64,000 nt of DNA from Streptomyces sp. Go-475 (GCF_003330845.1 NZ_CP026121.1:1717501-1781500); one strand, 5' to 3'. Numbered from the stretch's first letter, positions 8,184-17,273 are shown. Numbers and translations are program-made. Notes: generated by a model from the sequence alone, not told the origin.

Positions 8184-9223
8184 CACTGGCCGTGCGCGTG
8201 CCGCAGGAGTTGTCGGCCCGGGTGCCCGTCGAGCAGCGGGGTCCCGGGCTGGACCGGGACGCCGTACGGATGCTGGTGTCCCGGGGTGCCGAGGTGGCGC
8301 ATCACACGTTCTCGGAGCTGCCGCGGCTGCTGCGGGCCGGGGATCTGCTGGTGGTCAACACCTCGGCCACGCTGGCGGCGGCCGTCGACGGATGGATCGA
8401 TCACGCGCGCGTGGTGGTGCACTTCTCCACCCGCGGGGACGACGGCCGCTGGGCGGTGGAGCTGCGGGAGCCGGACGGGCGGGGCACCACGCGCGCGCGT
8501 GCGGGCGGGCCCGCGCAGACAGGGGTGTGTCTGCCAGGGGGTGTGCGGCTGGTCCTGGAGGAGCCGCTGAGCGGGCGGAGCGAGCGGCTGTGGTGGGCTC
8601 GGGTGTCCGGGGCCGGGGTGCCGGGGCTGCTGCGGGAGCACGGGCGGCCCATTCGGTACGCCTACACGGAGCGGGACCAGCCGCTGTCCGTCTACCAGAC
8701 GGTGTTCGCGCTGCCGTCCGGGGACGGGTCGGGCAGTGCGGAGATGCCGAGCGCGGCGCGGCCCTTCACGGCGCGGCTGGTGACGGAGCTGGTGAGCCGG
8801 GGGGTGCGGTTCGCGCCGGTCACCCTGCACACGGGGGTGGCGTCGGCGGAGGCGCACGAGCCGCCGTATCCGGAGCGTTTCGCGGTGCCGGAGGCGTCCG
8901 CGGGGCTGATCAACGCCACGAAGGCCGGGGACGGCCGGGTCATCGCGGTCGGCACGACGGCGGTACGGGCCGTGGAGTCGGCGGTGGGCTCCGACGGGAC
9001 CGTGCGGCCGCGGGCCGGGTGGACCGACCTGGTGGTGACGCCGGAGCGCGGGGTCCGTGTCGTGGACGGGCTGCTGACCGGGCTGCACGAGCCGGAGGCC
9101 TCGCATCTGCTGATGCTGGAGGCGGTCGCGGGGCGGGCGGCGATCGAGCGGGGCTACGAGGCCGCGCTCCGGGGCCGGTACCTGTGGCATGAGTTCGGGG
9201 ACGTGCACCTGCTGGTGCCGTAG
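8180..9223 (+). CDS. QueA-like S-adenosylmethionine:tRNA ribosyltransferase-isomerase family protein
   Basis: A 347-residue protein with the QueA fold. In bacteria that make queuosine, QueA transfers the ribosyl part of SAM to 7-aminomethyl-deazaguanine in tRNA. Characteristic stretches are DLLVVNTSATLAAA near the N terminus, PIRYAYTERDQPLSVYQTVFA, and TLHTGVASAEAHEPPYPERF with the HTG motif. The ATG at 8180 overlaps the SDR stop by 4 bp. No other queuosine gene is present in the window, and Streptomyces are not known as queuosine producers, so the reaction should not be assumed; a paralogous activity is possible. Confidence 0.82.
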   Translation: MTLAVRVPQELSARVPVEQRGPGLDRDAVRMLVSRGAEVAHHTFSELPRLLRAGDLLVVNTSATLAAAVDGWIDHARVVVHFSTRGDDGRWAVELREPDGRGTTRARAGGPAQTGVCLPGGVRLVLEEPLSGRSERLWWARVSGAGVPGLLREHGRPIRYAYTERDQPLSVYQTVFALPSGDGSGSAEMPSAARPFTARLVTELVSRGVRFAPVTLHTGVASAEAHEPPYPERFAVPEASAGLINATKAGDGRVIAVGTTAVRAVESAVGSDGTVRPRAGWTDLVVTPERGVRVVDGLLTGLHEPEASHLLMLEAVAGRAAIERGYEAALRGRYLWHEFGDVHLLVP

Positions 9224-9270
9224 CCGGCCGGGCCCTCACGCAGAGCATCGCTTGTGCAACCAGCCGTGAG

Positions 9271-9287
9271 ACCGGGCGTCGCCCGGT
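9271..9287 (+). terminator. Short GC-rich hairpin after the QueA-like gene
   Basis: A 7-bp perfect stem with a 3-nt loop lies about 48 bp past the stop codon, with no T tract. It is a plausible Streptomyces-type terminator. Confidence 0.5.
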
Positions 9288-9462
9288 GTGAGCCCGCGCA
9301 TAGGACGCACGTCACGTACGAAAGTGCGTAGGAGACAAAGCCCCACCTATTGAGCGGCGCAGACAGTCCAATCTGCCCCGTTTTGCCCCTCCCTGATCCA
9401 CTATCGGGCATCGTACGTCACACCTTTGCCACGCCATTTTGCGGCCGCTAAGAATTGCTGGC

Positions 9463-9539
9463 GTCGCTCAGCGCCGTGGGTTCTCCCCCGCGGCGTTCGT
9501 GTCGGAAGCACAACCGTCCAACGCCGGACGCCGAGCGAC
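9463..9539 (+). promoter_or_regulatory. Candidate structured 5' leader (multi-branch RNA) of the transglycosylase gene
   Basis: In the 347-bp gap 9224-9570, the arms GTCGCTC (9463-9469) and GAGCGAC (9533-9539) pair perfectly. They enclose three potential hairpins: 9472-9495 (CGCCG with CGGCG), about 9499-9511 (GTG with CAC), and 9515-9530 (CGTCC with GGACG). The ribosome-binding site and ATG follow about 30 bp later. The layout resembles a cis-regulatory RNA. Muralytic enzyme genes in Streptomyces often carry c-di-AMP riboswitches, but I do not find that motif's conserved sequence here. Chance folding of GC-rich DNA is possible. The rest of the gap shows no gene. Confidence 0.4.
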
Positions 9540-9570
9540 CCCCGCGCTATTCGAAGAGGTCCACAGCAGC

Positions 9571-10299
9571 ATGCCCAAGAACATCTTCAGCCGTGTTCAG
9601 AGTCGTAGCCTGACCCGTCATCACAAGATCGCCATGGCCGGTGTCGCCACCCTCGGCGCCGTCGCCATCGGGGTCTCCGCGGTGCCGAGCGGCGCGTCGA
9701 CCAAGACCACGACCGAGGCCGCTCAGCCGGCTGCGGTGGCGTTCAGCACCGAGCAGATCAAGGACGTCAAGGCGAGTGTCACCGACCAGATGGCCGGTGC
9801 GAGCCTGAAGGCGGAGCAGATCGCGGCGAAGAAGAAGGCCGACGCCGCGGCCGCCGCCAAGAAGAAGGCCGCCGCCGAGGCGGCGAAGAAGAAGGCCGAG
9901 GCCGCGCGCAAGGCCAAGGAGGCCGCGAGCCGCGACGCCAAGCGCGCCCAGATCAAGAAGGCCGCCGCGAAGAGCTACCCGAACAACCTCGACGGCTGGA
10001 TCCGCGAGTCGCTCGACGTCATGAAGAAGCACGGCATCCCCGGCTCCTACGACGGCATCAAGCGCAACATCATCCGGGAGTCCTCGGGCAACCCGAAGGC
10101 GATCAACAACTGGGACATCAACGCCATCAACGGCGTCCCGTCGAAGGGCCTGCTGCAGGTCATCCCGCCGACCTTCAAGGCGTACCACGTCCCCGGCACC
10201 TCCTGGGACATCTACGACCCGGTCGCCAACATCACCGCCGCCTGCAACTACGCGGCCGACAAGTACGGCTCCATGGACAACGTCTTCGGCGCGTACTGA
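9571..10299 (+). CDS. Secreted lytic-transglycosylase-like (SLT) protein
   Basis: A 242-residue exported protein probably acting on peptidoglycan. Residues 1-40 form a signal peptide (RHHKIAMAGVATLGAVAIG, SGAS cleavage region). Next is a long lysine/alanine-rich helical linker (about 75-135, repeated AAKKKA and EAARKAKEA). The C-terminal SLT-like domain shows NIIRESSGNPKAIN, with the likely catalytic glutamate in RESSG, and SKGLLQVIPPTFKAYH, then YDPVANITAACNYAADKYGS. The ATG at 9571 is chosen because the signal peptide begins there; an upstream in-frame extension is not signal-like. A strong terminator follows. Confidence 0.88.
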   Translation: MPKNIFSRVQSRSLTRHHKIAMAGVATLGAVAIGVSAVPSGASTKTTTEAAQPAAVAFSTEQIKDVKASVTDQMAGASLKAEQIAAKKKADAAAAAKKKAAAEAAKKKAEAARKAKEAASRDAKRAQIKKAAAKSYPNNLDGWIRESLDVMKKHGIPGSYDGIKRNIIRESSGNPKAINNWDINAINGVPSKGLLQVIPPTFKAYHVPGTSWDIYDPVANITAACNYAADKYGSMDNVFGAY

Positions 10300-10333
10300 G
10301 GCTGGCGCGGACCTCTGCTCGCTGAACCGAACG

Positions 10334-10373
10334 CCGAAGGGCGGCACCCGGCTGACGGGGTGCCGCCCTTCGG
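10334..10373. terminator. Bidirectional terminator between SLT and FHA-ABC genes
   Basis: A perfect 16-bp stem (10334-10349 with 10358-10373) with an 8-nt loop lies in the 91-bp gap between these convergent genes. Confidence 0.85.
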
Positions 10374-10390
10374 GCGCGGTGGAGCGGTGC

Positions 10391-12940
10391 CTACTTGCGC
10401 ATGACCTCGGGCTCGTGGCGGCGCAGGAAGCGGGCCACGAAGAAGCCGCAGATCACACCGAGGGCGAGCAGCGCGCCCATGTCCATGGCCCAGGCGCCGA
10501 CCGTGTGCTCCCACAGCGGGTCGGTGTCGCCGGGCGTCTCCGGCGGGCTGATCTTGTTGAAGTCCAGCGTGGCGCCGGAGGCGGCGACCGCCCAGCGCGA
10601 CGGCATCAGGAACGAGAACTGGTTGACGCCGATCGAGCCGTGCAGCGTGAACAGGCAGCCCGTGAAGACGACCTGGATGATCGCGAACATCACCAGCAGC
10701 GGCATGGTCTTCTCGGCGGTCTTCACCAGCGACGAGATGATCAGGCCGAACATCATCGACGTGAAGCCCAGCGCCATGATCGGCACCGACAGCTCCAGCA
10801 GCGTCGCGCTGCCGAAAACGAGCCCTTCCTCCGGGATCTCCCGGCTGGAGAAGCCGATGACGCCGACCAGCAGGCCCTGCAGCACGGTGATCATGCCGAG
10901 CACGAACACCTTCGACATCAGGTACGCCGAGCGGGACAGGCCGGTCGCGCGCTCCCGCTCGTAGATGACCCGTTCCTTGATCAGCTCACGGACGGAGTTC
11001 GCCGCGCCAGCGAAGCAGGCGCCGACCGCGAGGATCAGCAGGACCGTGGTGGCCGTGCCGTTGGGGATGATCCGGCCGGTCTGCGGGTTCTCCGGGTTCG
11101 GCAGCAGGCCCCGGTCCGCGTCGATGAGCAGGCTCACCGCGCCGAGCACGGCCGGCAGGATCACCATCAGCGCCAGGAAGCCCTTGTCGGACGCGATCAC
11201 GGAGACGTACCGCCGCACGAGCGTGACGAACTGGGACATCCAGCCCTGCGGCTTCGGCGGCTTCATCGCCTGCATGGGCGCGACCTGTACGGACTGCGGC
11301 GCGACGGCGTCGATGTCCGCGGCGTACATCTGGTAGTGCTGTGAGCCCTTCCAGCGGCCCGCCCAGTCGTAGTCGCGGTAGTTCTCGAAGGCGGAGAAGA
11401 CGTCGGCCCAGGTGTCGTAGCCGAAGAAGTTCAGCGCCTCCTCGGGCGGGCCGAAGTAGGCCACCGAGCCGCCGGGCGCCATCACGAGGAGCTTGTCGCA
11501 CAGGGCCAGCTCGGCCACGGAGTGGGTGACGACGAGGACCGTGCGGCCGTCGTCGGCGAGGCCGCGCAGCAGCTGCATGACGTCGCGGTCCATGCCCGGG
11601 TCGAGGCCGGAGGTCGGCTCGTCCAGGAAGATCAGCGACGGCTTGGTCAGCAGCTCCAGGGCGACCGAGACGCGCTTGCGCTGGCCGCCGGAGAGGGACG
11701 TGACCTTCTTGTCCTTGTGGATGTCGAGCTTGAGCTCGCGCAGCACCTCGTCGATGCGGGCCTCGCGCTCGGCGCCCGTGGTGTCGGCCGGGAAGCGCAG
11801 CTTGGCCGCGTACTTGAGGGCCTTCTTGACGGTCAGCTCCTTGTGCAGGATGTCGTCCTGCGGGACGAGACCGATGCGCTGGCGCAGCTCGGCGAACTGC
11901 TTGTAGAGGTTCCGGTTGTCGTAGAGGACCTCGCCCTGGTTGGCGGGGCGGTAGCCCGTGAGCGCCTTGAGCAGGGTCGACTTGCCGGAACCGGACGGGC
12001 CGATGACCGCGATCAGCGACTTCTCCGGGACGCCGAAGGAGACGTCCTTGAGGATCTGCTTGCCGCCGTCGACCGTGACGGTCAGGTGGCGGGCGGAGAA
12101 GGACACCTCACCGGTGTCGACGAACTCCTCCAGCCGGTCGCCCACGATCCGGAACGTCGAGTGGCCGACGCCGACGACGTCGGCCGGCCCGAGCAGCTGG
12201 GAGCCGCCCTTGGGGATCGGCTGGCCGTTGACGTACGTGCCGTTGTGCGAGCCGAGGTCGCGGATCTCCATGCGGCCGTCGGGCATGGCGTGGAACTCGG
12301 CGTGGTGCCGGGAGACCTGCAGGTCGGAGACGACCAGTTCGTTCTCCAGGGCACGGCCGATCCGCATCACGCGGCCGAGGGAGAACTGGTGGAACGTGGT
12401 CGGGCTGCGGTCGCCGTAGACCGGCGGTGCCCCCGCGACACCGCCGGGACCCTGCTGCTGCGGGATGTGCGCCGCGGGCTGCTGCGGCTGCTGCTGCCAG
12501 CCGGCCTGGGCCTGCTGCTGCGGGGCCTGGGGCTGCTGGTGGGGCGGCGCCTGCTGGGCGGGGGCCTGCTGGGCCCAGCCCGCGTTCGCGCCCTGTGCTG
12601 CGTACGGCTGCTGCTGGGGCTGGGCCTGGGGCGTTGCGACGGAGGCCGCGGCGCCGGAGAGGTTCAGGCGCGGGCCGTCGGTCGCGTTGCCCAGGTTGAC
12701 GGCCGAGCCGGGGCCGAGTTCCAGCTGATGGATCCGCTGCCCCTGCACGAACGTGCCGTTGGTGCTGCCGTGGTCCTCGATGACCCAACTGCGGCCGTTG
12801 AAGCTGACCGTGGCGTGACGCCAGGAGACCCTGGCGTCGTCGAAGACGACGTCCCCCTGCGGATCACGTCCGAGGGTGTATGACCTGGACGGATCGAGCG
12901 TCCAGGTACGTCCGTTTGATTCCAGTACGAGTTCCGGCAC
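10391..12940 (-). CDS. FHA-domain ABC transporter (Rv1747-like), fused ATPase and permease
   Basis: About 849 residues. Two FHA phosphothreonine-binding domains come first (about 1-95 with GSTNGTFV; about 195-270 with GSHNGTYV), separated by a Q/P/A-rich linker. The ABC domain follows, with Walker A GPSGSGKST, signature LSGGQRKR and Walker B FLDEPTSGLDP. A C-terminal ABC-2 permease with about six membrane segments runs from about 605 to 850. This matches Rv1747 of M. tuberculosis, which is regulated by Ser/Thr kinases through its FHA domains and has been linked to envelope lipid export. GTG at 12940 gives the usual VPELVLE opening; GTG at 12952 is an alternative. No kinase gene is nearby. Confidence 0.9.
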   Translation of the reverse strand: MPELVLESNGRTWTLDPSRSYTLGRDPQGDVVFDDARVSWRHATVSFNGRSWVIEDHGSTNGTFVQGQRIHQLELGPGSAVNLGNATDGPRLNLSGAAASVATPQAQPQQQPYAAQGANAGWAQQAPAQQAPPHQQPQAPQQQAQAGWQQQPQQPAAHIPQQQGPGGVAGAPPVYGDRSPTTFHQFSLGRVMRIGRALENELVVSDLQVSRHHAEFHAMPDGRMEIRDLGSHNGTYVNGQPIPKGGSQLLGPADVVGVGHSTFRIVGDRLEEFVDTGEVSFSARHLTVTVDGGKQILKDVSFGVPEKSLIAVIGPSGSGKSTLLKALTGYRPANQGEVLYDNRNLYKQFAELRQRIGLVPQDDILHKELTVKKALKYAAKLRFPADTTGAEREARIDEVLRELKLDIHKDKKVTSLSGGQRKRVSVALELLTKPSLIFLDEPTSGLDPGMDRDVMQLLRGLADDGRTVLVVTHSVAELALCDKLLVMAPGGSVAYFGPPEEALNFFGYDTWADVFSAFENYRDYDWAGRWKGSQHYQMYAADIDAVAPQSVQVAPMQAMKPPKPQGWMSQFVTLVRRYVSVIASDKGFLALMVILPAVLGAVSLLIDADRGLLPNPENPQTGRIIPNGTATTVLLILAVGACFAGAANSVRELIKERVIYERERATGLSRSAYLMSKVFVLGMITVLQGLLVGVIGFSSREIPEEGLVFGSATLLELSVPIMALGFTSMMFGLIISSLVKTAEKTMPLLVMFAIIQVVFTGCLFTLHGSIGVNQFSFLMPSRWAVAASGATLDFNKISPPETPGDTDPLWEHTVGAWAMDMGALLALGVICGFFVARFLRRHEPEVMRK

Positions 12941-13182
12941 TCCATGCCCCACTGAGTTGTCCCCCGAGTTACCCCCGACATGGGGAGTCTAGGGATGTCG
13001 AACATCGGGGGGAACTATTTCAGTAGCGGCCCCCTGACCGAAAGTCGGGCCTTGTGAAGACCGCGTTCGGACGCATCAGCCGATTCCGTTGACGGGGTTG
13101 AAAACGGGCCGGAGAGTGGTATTTCGACGCGAGGGGGACATGCGCGGTGTCCCCCGCCGCGCAGCGGATCGGGGGGTCTGCC

Positions 13183-15861
13183 ATGGGTGGTGCCACAGGT
13201 GTCGGCGGGGCGAGGAACGACGTGCGCGTGCCGTGGGGGGACGTGCTGATGTCCGCCGTCGCCGCCGTGAGCTGGGCGTTGATCGGGATGGCGGGCACGG
13301 CGGCGCTGGGCCTGCGGCTGCTGGAGGCGGACACGGCGGGCTCGTTGGGGTCGATGACCGCGGCGGTGGTGGCTCTCGCCGCGGGGGGTTCGGTCACGCC
13401 GTCCGGTGACGTGTCGGCGTTCGGCCTCACGAGCGCCGAGGCGGACACGGCCATCGAGATCACGCCACTCGGGGTGAGCCTCGTCGGGGCCGTGCTGCTG
13501 TCGTACTTCTTCCTACGGTCCTTGCGGGCGGCGGGAGTTGTGGTGTCGCCGGCCGAACTCCTCGCGCGTGCGGGCGCGTCGGTCGCGCTGTTCGTGACGA
13601 TGCTGGGCGGGCTGGCCTGGGCGGGGCACGACGTCATCACGATCGACGGCGGGTCGCTGGGGCTGGACGACGTGACCGGTGGGGGTGGCGGTGGCAGCGG
13701 GGGTGTCGAGCTTCCGGGGCTGGGGGACATCGGGGGGCTGCTGCCGGACCGGCTCGGCGACCTGGTCGACGCCCGTGCCTCGGTCGGTTTCACGGTCGAC
13801 ACCGCGCCGACGCTGCTCGGCGGGTTGTGCTGGTCGGCGGGGATCCTCGCCATAGCCCTGCTGGCCTCGCGCCGCACGCCGCTGCCGCGGGGCTGGGAGG
13901 CCGTGCACCGGGTGGTACGGCCGGCCGTGTCCGCGGTGGTGACCGTACTGCTGGTGGCGGTGGCGGCGGGGCTCGCCGCGGCGGGGTACGCGGCGATCGG
14001 CGACGACCATCCGCGACGCATCGCCGGGGCGGCGCTGCTCGGGGCGCCGAACGGGGTGTGGCTGGGCATCCCGATCGGCCTGCTCGTGCCGTGGGACGGG
14101 CGGGCGACCGGGGAACTGACCCGGTTCCTGCCGGACCCGCTGGACGACCTGCTCACGGTCGGCTCCGACCAGCCGGTGACGCTGGGGCGACTGGCCGAGC
14201 TGGACGGCCGGGTGTGGCTGCTGGGTGTGGCGGCGGCTTCGATGATGCTGCTGGCCGGGGTGCTGACGGCGGCGCGGACGCCGGTGGGGGGCGGCGGGGC
14301 CGGAGCGGTGGGGTGGGGGGCTGGTGGTCGGGAGGCTGGTGGTCAGGAGGCTGGTGGTCGGGGGGTCGTAGGGGGGCAGGGGGTGGAGGCTGGGTACGCG
14401 CGGTCGGCTGGTCCTTGGGGTTCTGGGGGTAACGGGGGTTCTGGGGGTTCTGGGGTTCTTGGAGGTTCTGGGGGTTCGAGGGGGTCCGGGAGTTCCTCGG
14501 GCGTACGGGGTTCGGGGGCCGTCGGTTTCGCGGCGCGGTGTGCGCTGCGGCTGGGGGTCGCGACCGCCCTCGCCCTGCCCTTGCTGGCGTGGCTGACGGA
14601 GGTGTCCGTGACGGCCTCCCTGTCCGTGCTCGGCTTCGACGCGTTCGGCGCGGGCATCGACCTGCACGGGCACCTCGGCATGGCACTGCTGCTGGGCGCG
14701 GTGTGGGGTGTGGGGGCCGGGGCCGTCGGGGCGCTGCTGGCGTGGGCGAGCGGAGCGGCGGGGCGGGCGGCGGCGCCGCTGGCCCGGGCGGAAGGGCTGA
14801 GCGGGAGCGGTTGGCCGAGCAGGGCCGGCGGCACGGGCAGCACCGGCGGGGTAGGCGGCTCGGGGGGAGTCGGGCAGGCGCGAGCATCGGCGGCTGGGTC
14901 AGGGGCGGCAGGTGTCGGTCAGGCAGGGCCGGCGGCCGGTGTGGGTCACGCCGGTCACGGCGTCGGTGCCGGGCCGCCCCAGGCCGGGCCTCGATCGGGC
15001 GCCCCGCGGCCGCCGCACGGCGAGGAGCCCGGGCCCTACGCGCCAGTTACGCCGTACCGGCCGCCGAACCCGGCCACCAATCCGTACCTCCGGGTGCCGG
15101 AGGAACTGCGTGAGCCGGAAGACGCACGGCCCCCCGGCGAGGCCGCCCTGCACGACCGGCCCCCGTGGCCGGGCGAACGCCCTGGCCGGCCCCGTCAGCC
15201 GGGAGGACCCCCACACCCCGGTGAACCCCGGCCCTCGGATGACGCACGGCCGGGCGGCGACTCCGCAGGGGACGGTGGCTCCGCAGAGGGCCGCGGCTTC
15301 ACAGGGGACGGTGGCTCCGCAGAGGGCCTCGGCTCCGCAGAGGACGGCGGCTCCGCAGAGGGCCTCGGCTCCGCAGAGGACGGTGGCTCCCCAGAGGCCC
15401 GTAGCTCCTCAGGGCACGGCGGCTCCCCAGAGGCCCGTAGCTCCTCAGGGCACGGCGGCTCCGCAGGGCACGGCGGCTCCCCAGAGGCCCGTAGCTCCTC
15501 AGGGCACGGCGACTCCCCAGAGGCCCGTAGCTCCTCAGGGCACGGCGGCTCCGCAGGGCACGGCGGCTCCCCAGAGGCCCGTAGCTCCTCAGGGCACGGC
15601 GACTCCCCAGAGGCCCGTAGCTCCTCAGGGCACGGCGGCTTCGCAGGGCACGGCGGCTCCCCAGAGGGCCATGGCTCCGCAGGGGCCCGTGACCTGTACG
15701 GCGCACCCACCGTGGCGCGGCCGGTCGGGCCGCCGCCCCGTGGGCCCCGGCAGCCGCCCGGGCCGAGGGGCGGGAACGGGCCGCCGGCCCGGCCGGACGA
15801 CGGGCCGCCGCCTCCACCGCCCCCTCCCCCGCCGCCGCGCAAACCACGGGGCGGGAGGTAG
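13183..15861 (+). CDS. Streptophobe-family membrane protein with repeat-rich C-terminal tail
   Basis: About 892 residues, belonging to the Streptomyces-specific streptophobe family of unknown function. The N-terminal 480 residues hold roughly nine to ten hydrophobic segments, including SAVAAVSWALIGMAGTAALG and SLVGAVLLSYFFL, and the family phrase GSVTPSGDVSAFGL. A glycine/serine-rich cytoplasmic loop interrupts them at about 380-450. From about 690 the chain is a hydrophilic tail of 12- and 6-residue repeats, ending in a proline run. ATG 13183 has a GGGGGG site at good spacing; the in-frame GTG at 13147 is possible. It is divergent from the FHA-ABC gene. The tail length is likely strain-variable. 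Confidence 0.8.
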   Translation: MGGATGVGGARNDVRVPWGDVLMSAVAAVSWALIGMAGTAALGLRLLEADTAGSLGSMTAAVVALAAGGSVTPSGDVSAFGLTSAEADTAIEITPLGVSLVGAVLLSYFFLRSLRAAGVVVSPAELLARAGASVALFVTMLGGLAWAGHDVITIDGGSLGLDDVTGGGGGGSGGVELPGLGDIGGLLPDRLGDLVDARASVGFTVDTAPTLLGGLCWSAGILAIALLASRRTPLPRGWEAVHRVVRPAVSAVVTVLLVAVAAGLAAAGYAAIGDDHPRRIAGAALLGAPNGVWLGIPIGLLVPWDGRATGELTRFLPDPLDDLLTVGSDQPVTLGRLAELDGRVWLLGVAAASMMLLAGVLTAARTPVGGGGAGAVGWGAGGREAGGQEAGGRGVVGGQGVEAGYARSAGPWGSGGNGGSGGSGVLGGSGGSRGSGSSSGVRGSGAVGFAARCALRLGVATALALPLLAWLTEVSVTASLSVLGFDAFGAGIDLHGHLGMALLLGAVWGVGAGAVGALLAWASGAAGRAAAPLARAEGLSGSGWPSRAGGTGSTGGVGGSGGVGQARASAAGSGAAGVGQAGPAAGVGHAGHGVGAGPPQAGPRSGAPRPPHGEEPGPYAPVTPYRPPNPATNPYLRVPEELREPEDARPPGEAALHDRPPWPGERPGRPRQPGGPPHPGEPRPSDDARPGGDSAGDGGSAEGRGFTGDGGSAEGLGSAEDGGSAEGLGSAEDGGSPEARSSSGHGGSPEARSSSGHGGSAGHGGSPEARSSSGHGDSPEARSSSGHGGSAGHGGSPEARSSSGHGDSPEARSSSGHGGFAGHGGSPEGHGSAGARDLYGAPTVARPVGPPPRGPRQPPGPRGGNGPPARPDDGPPPPPPPPPPPRKPRGGR
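15268..15687 (+). repeat. In-frame tandem array, 36-bp and 18-bp units with 90-bp higher-order period
   Basis: Successive 36-bp units (12 residues such as GHGGSPEARSSS) start with four variants and are then joined by 18-bp half-units. The CCAGAGG landmark recurs at 15391, 15427, 15481, 15517, 15571, 15607 and 15661. Spacing therefore alternates 36 and 54, giving three copies of a 90-bp block. All lengths are multiples of 18, so the streptophobe reading frame is kept. Confidence 0.95.
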
Positions 15862-15990
15862 TCCCGAGGGCACGGGGACGCCGTACCGGTACGTAAGGTT
15901 CACGCCACCGACGCGACACCCAGTGTTCGCTGTCCGCCAGACGGACCTCACGGGCGGTATCCCCTGCCTGCCGGATACGGTGGGACCACC

Positions 15991-17205
15991 ATGAGCGCTT
16001 CGCAGACCTCGTCCTCTGACGTCCCCACCCTCCTTGTGAAGATCTTCGGCAAGGACAGGCCGGGCATCACGGCCGGCCTCTTCGACACCCTCGCCGCCTA
16101 CTCCGTCGACGTCGTCGACATCGAGCAGGTCGTCACGCGTGGCCGAATGGTGCTGTGCGCGCTCGTGACCGAGCCGCCCCCCGGGCTCGAAGGAGATCTG
16201 CGGGCCACCGTCCACAGCTGGGCCGAGTCGATGAAGATGCAGGCGGAGATCATCTCCGGCCTCGGCGACAACCGGCCGCGCGGCCTGGGCCGCTCCCTGG
16301 TCACCGTGCTCGGGCATCCGCTCACCGCGGAGGCGACCGCGGCGATCGCCGCGCGGATCACCAAGACCGGCGGAAACATCGACCGTATCTTCCGACTCGC
16401 CAAGTACCCCGTGACCGCCGTCGAGTTCGCCGTCTCCGGCGTGGAGACCGAGCCGCTGCGCACCGCCCTGGCGATCGACGCGGCGAAGCTCGGCATCGAC
16501 GTGGCGGTCGTCGCCGCCGGTCTGCACCGGCGCGCGCAGCGCCTGGTCGTCATGGACGTCGACTCGACGCTCATCCAGGACGAGGTCATCGAACTGTTCG
16601 CCGCGCACGCCGGCTGCGAGGACGAGGTCGCCGAGGTGACGGCGGCCGCGATGCGCGGGGAGCTGGACTTCGAGCAGTCCCTGCACGCGCGCGTGGCACT
16701 GCTGGAGGGGCTGGACGCCTCGGTCGTGGACAAGGTGCGCAGCGAGGTGCGGCTGACGCCGGGCGCCCGCACCCTGATCCGCACGCTGAAGCGGCTCGGC
16801 TACCAAGTCGGCGTCGTCTCGGGGGGTTTCACCCAGGTCACCGACGATCTGAAGGAGCGGCTCGGGCTGGACTTCGCCCAGGCCAACACGCTGGAGATCG
16901 TCGACGGCAGGCTGACGGGCAGGGTCACCGGCGAGATCGTCGACCGCGCGGGCAAGGCCCGGCTGCTGCGCCGGTTCGCCGCGGAGGCGGGTGTACCGCT
17001 GTCGCAGACGGTGGCGATCGGTGACGGGGCGAACGACCTCGACATGCTGAACGCGGCCGGTCTGGGCGTCGCCTTCAATGCCAAGCCGGTGGTGCGCCAG
17101 GCCGCGCACACGGCGGTGAACTTCCCCTTCCTGGACACGGTCCTGTACCTGCTGGGCATCACGCGCGAAGAGGTCGAGGCGGCCGACACCGTCGACACGG
17201 TCTGA
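15991..17205 (+). CDS. serB: Phosphoserine phosphatase with N-terminal ACT domains
   Basis: A 404-residue SerB catalysing the last step of L-serine synthesis, hydrolysis of O-phosphoserine, in the cytoplasm. Residues about 10-180 form two ACT regulatory domains (LLVKIFGKDRPGITAGL; SLVTVLGHPLTAE). The HAD phosphatase core runs from about 185 to 395. It shows motif I VVMDVDSTLI with the nucleophilic aspartate, motif II VVSGGFTQV, and the motif III/IV acidic loop GDGANDLDML. The ACT domains suggest amino-acid feedback, as in mycobacterial SerB2. ATG at 15991; a GC-rich hairpin ends the gene. Confidence 0.95.
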   Translation: MSASQTSSSDVPTLLVKIFGKDRPGITAGLFDTLAAYSVDVVDIEQVVTRGRMVLCALVTEPPPGLEGDLRATVHSWAESMKMQAEIISGLGDNRPRGLGRSLVTVLGHPLTAEATAAIAARITKTGGNIDRIFRLAKYPVTAVEFAVSGVETEPLRTALAIDAAKLGIDVAVVAAGLHRRAQRLVVMDVDSTLIQDEVIELFAAHAGCEDEVAEVTAAAMRGELDFEQSLHARVALLEGLDASVVDKVRSEVRLTPGARTLIRTLKRLGYQVGVVSGGFTQVTDDLKERLGLDFAQANTLEIVDGRLTGRVTGEIVDRAGKARLLRRFAAEAGVPLSQTVAIGDGANDLDMLNAAGLGVAFNAKPVVRQAAHTAVNFPFLDTVLYLLGITREEVEAADTVDTV

Positions 17206-17216
17206 GCCGACCGGGA

Positions 17217-17245
17217 GGGCCCGGCACCGCACCGGCGCCGGGCCC
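17217..17245. terminator. Hairpin between serB and the SixA-like gene
   Basis: A 9-bp perfect stem (17217-17225 with 17237-17245) and 11-nt loop sit between convergent stops. No T tract is present. Confidence 0.7.
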
Positions 17246-17273
17246 CTGTCACGCGGAGGTCACGCGGAGTGGC

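Noticed and set aside
9224..9570. c-di-AMP (ydaO) riboswitch upstream of the transglycosylase gene
   Set aside because: The expected conserved segments, such as the CAGCUAAC-type 3' strand, are not found; only an unassigned branched fold remains.
15391..15661. Regular repeats that could be taken for a CRISPR array
   Set aside because: There are no unique spacers, the units are contiguous and in frame with a protein, and no cas genes are present.
14912..15994. Open reading frame of 360 codons in another frame through the repeat tail, rich in VAPQRP repeats
   Set aside because: It exists because an 18-bp-based repeat keeps all frames open; it lacks a ribosome-binding site and overlaps the serB start.
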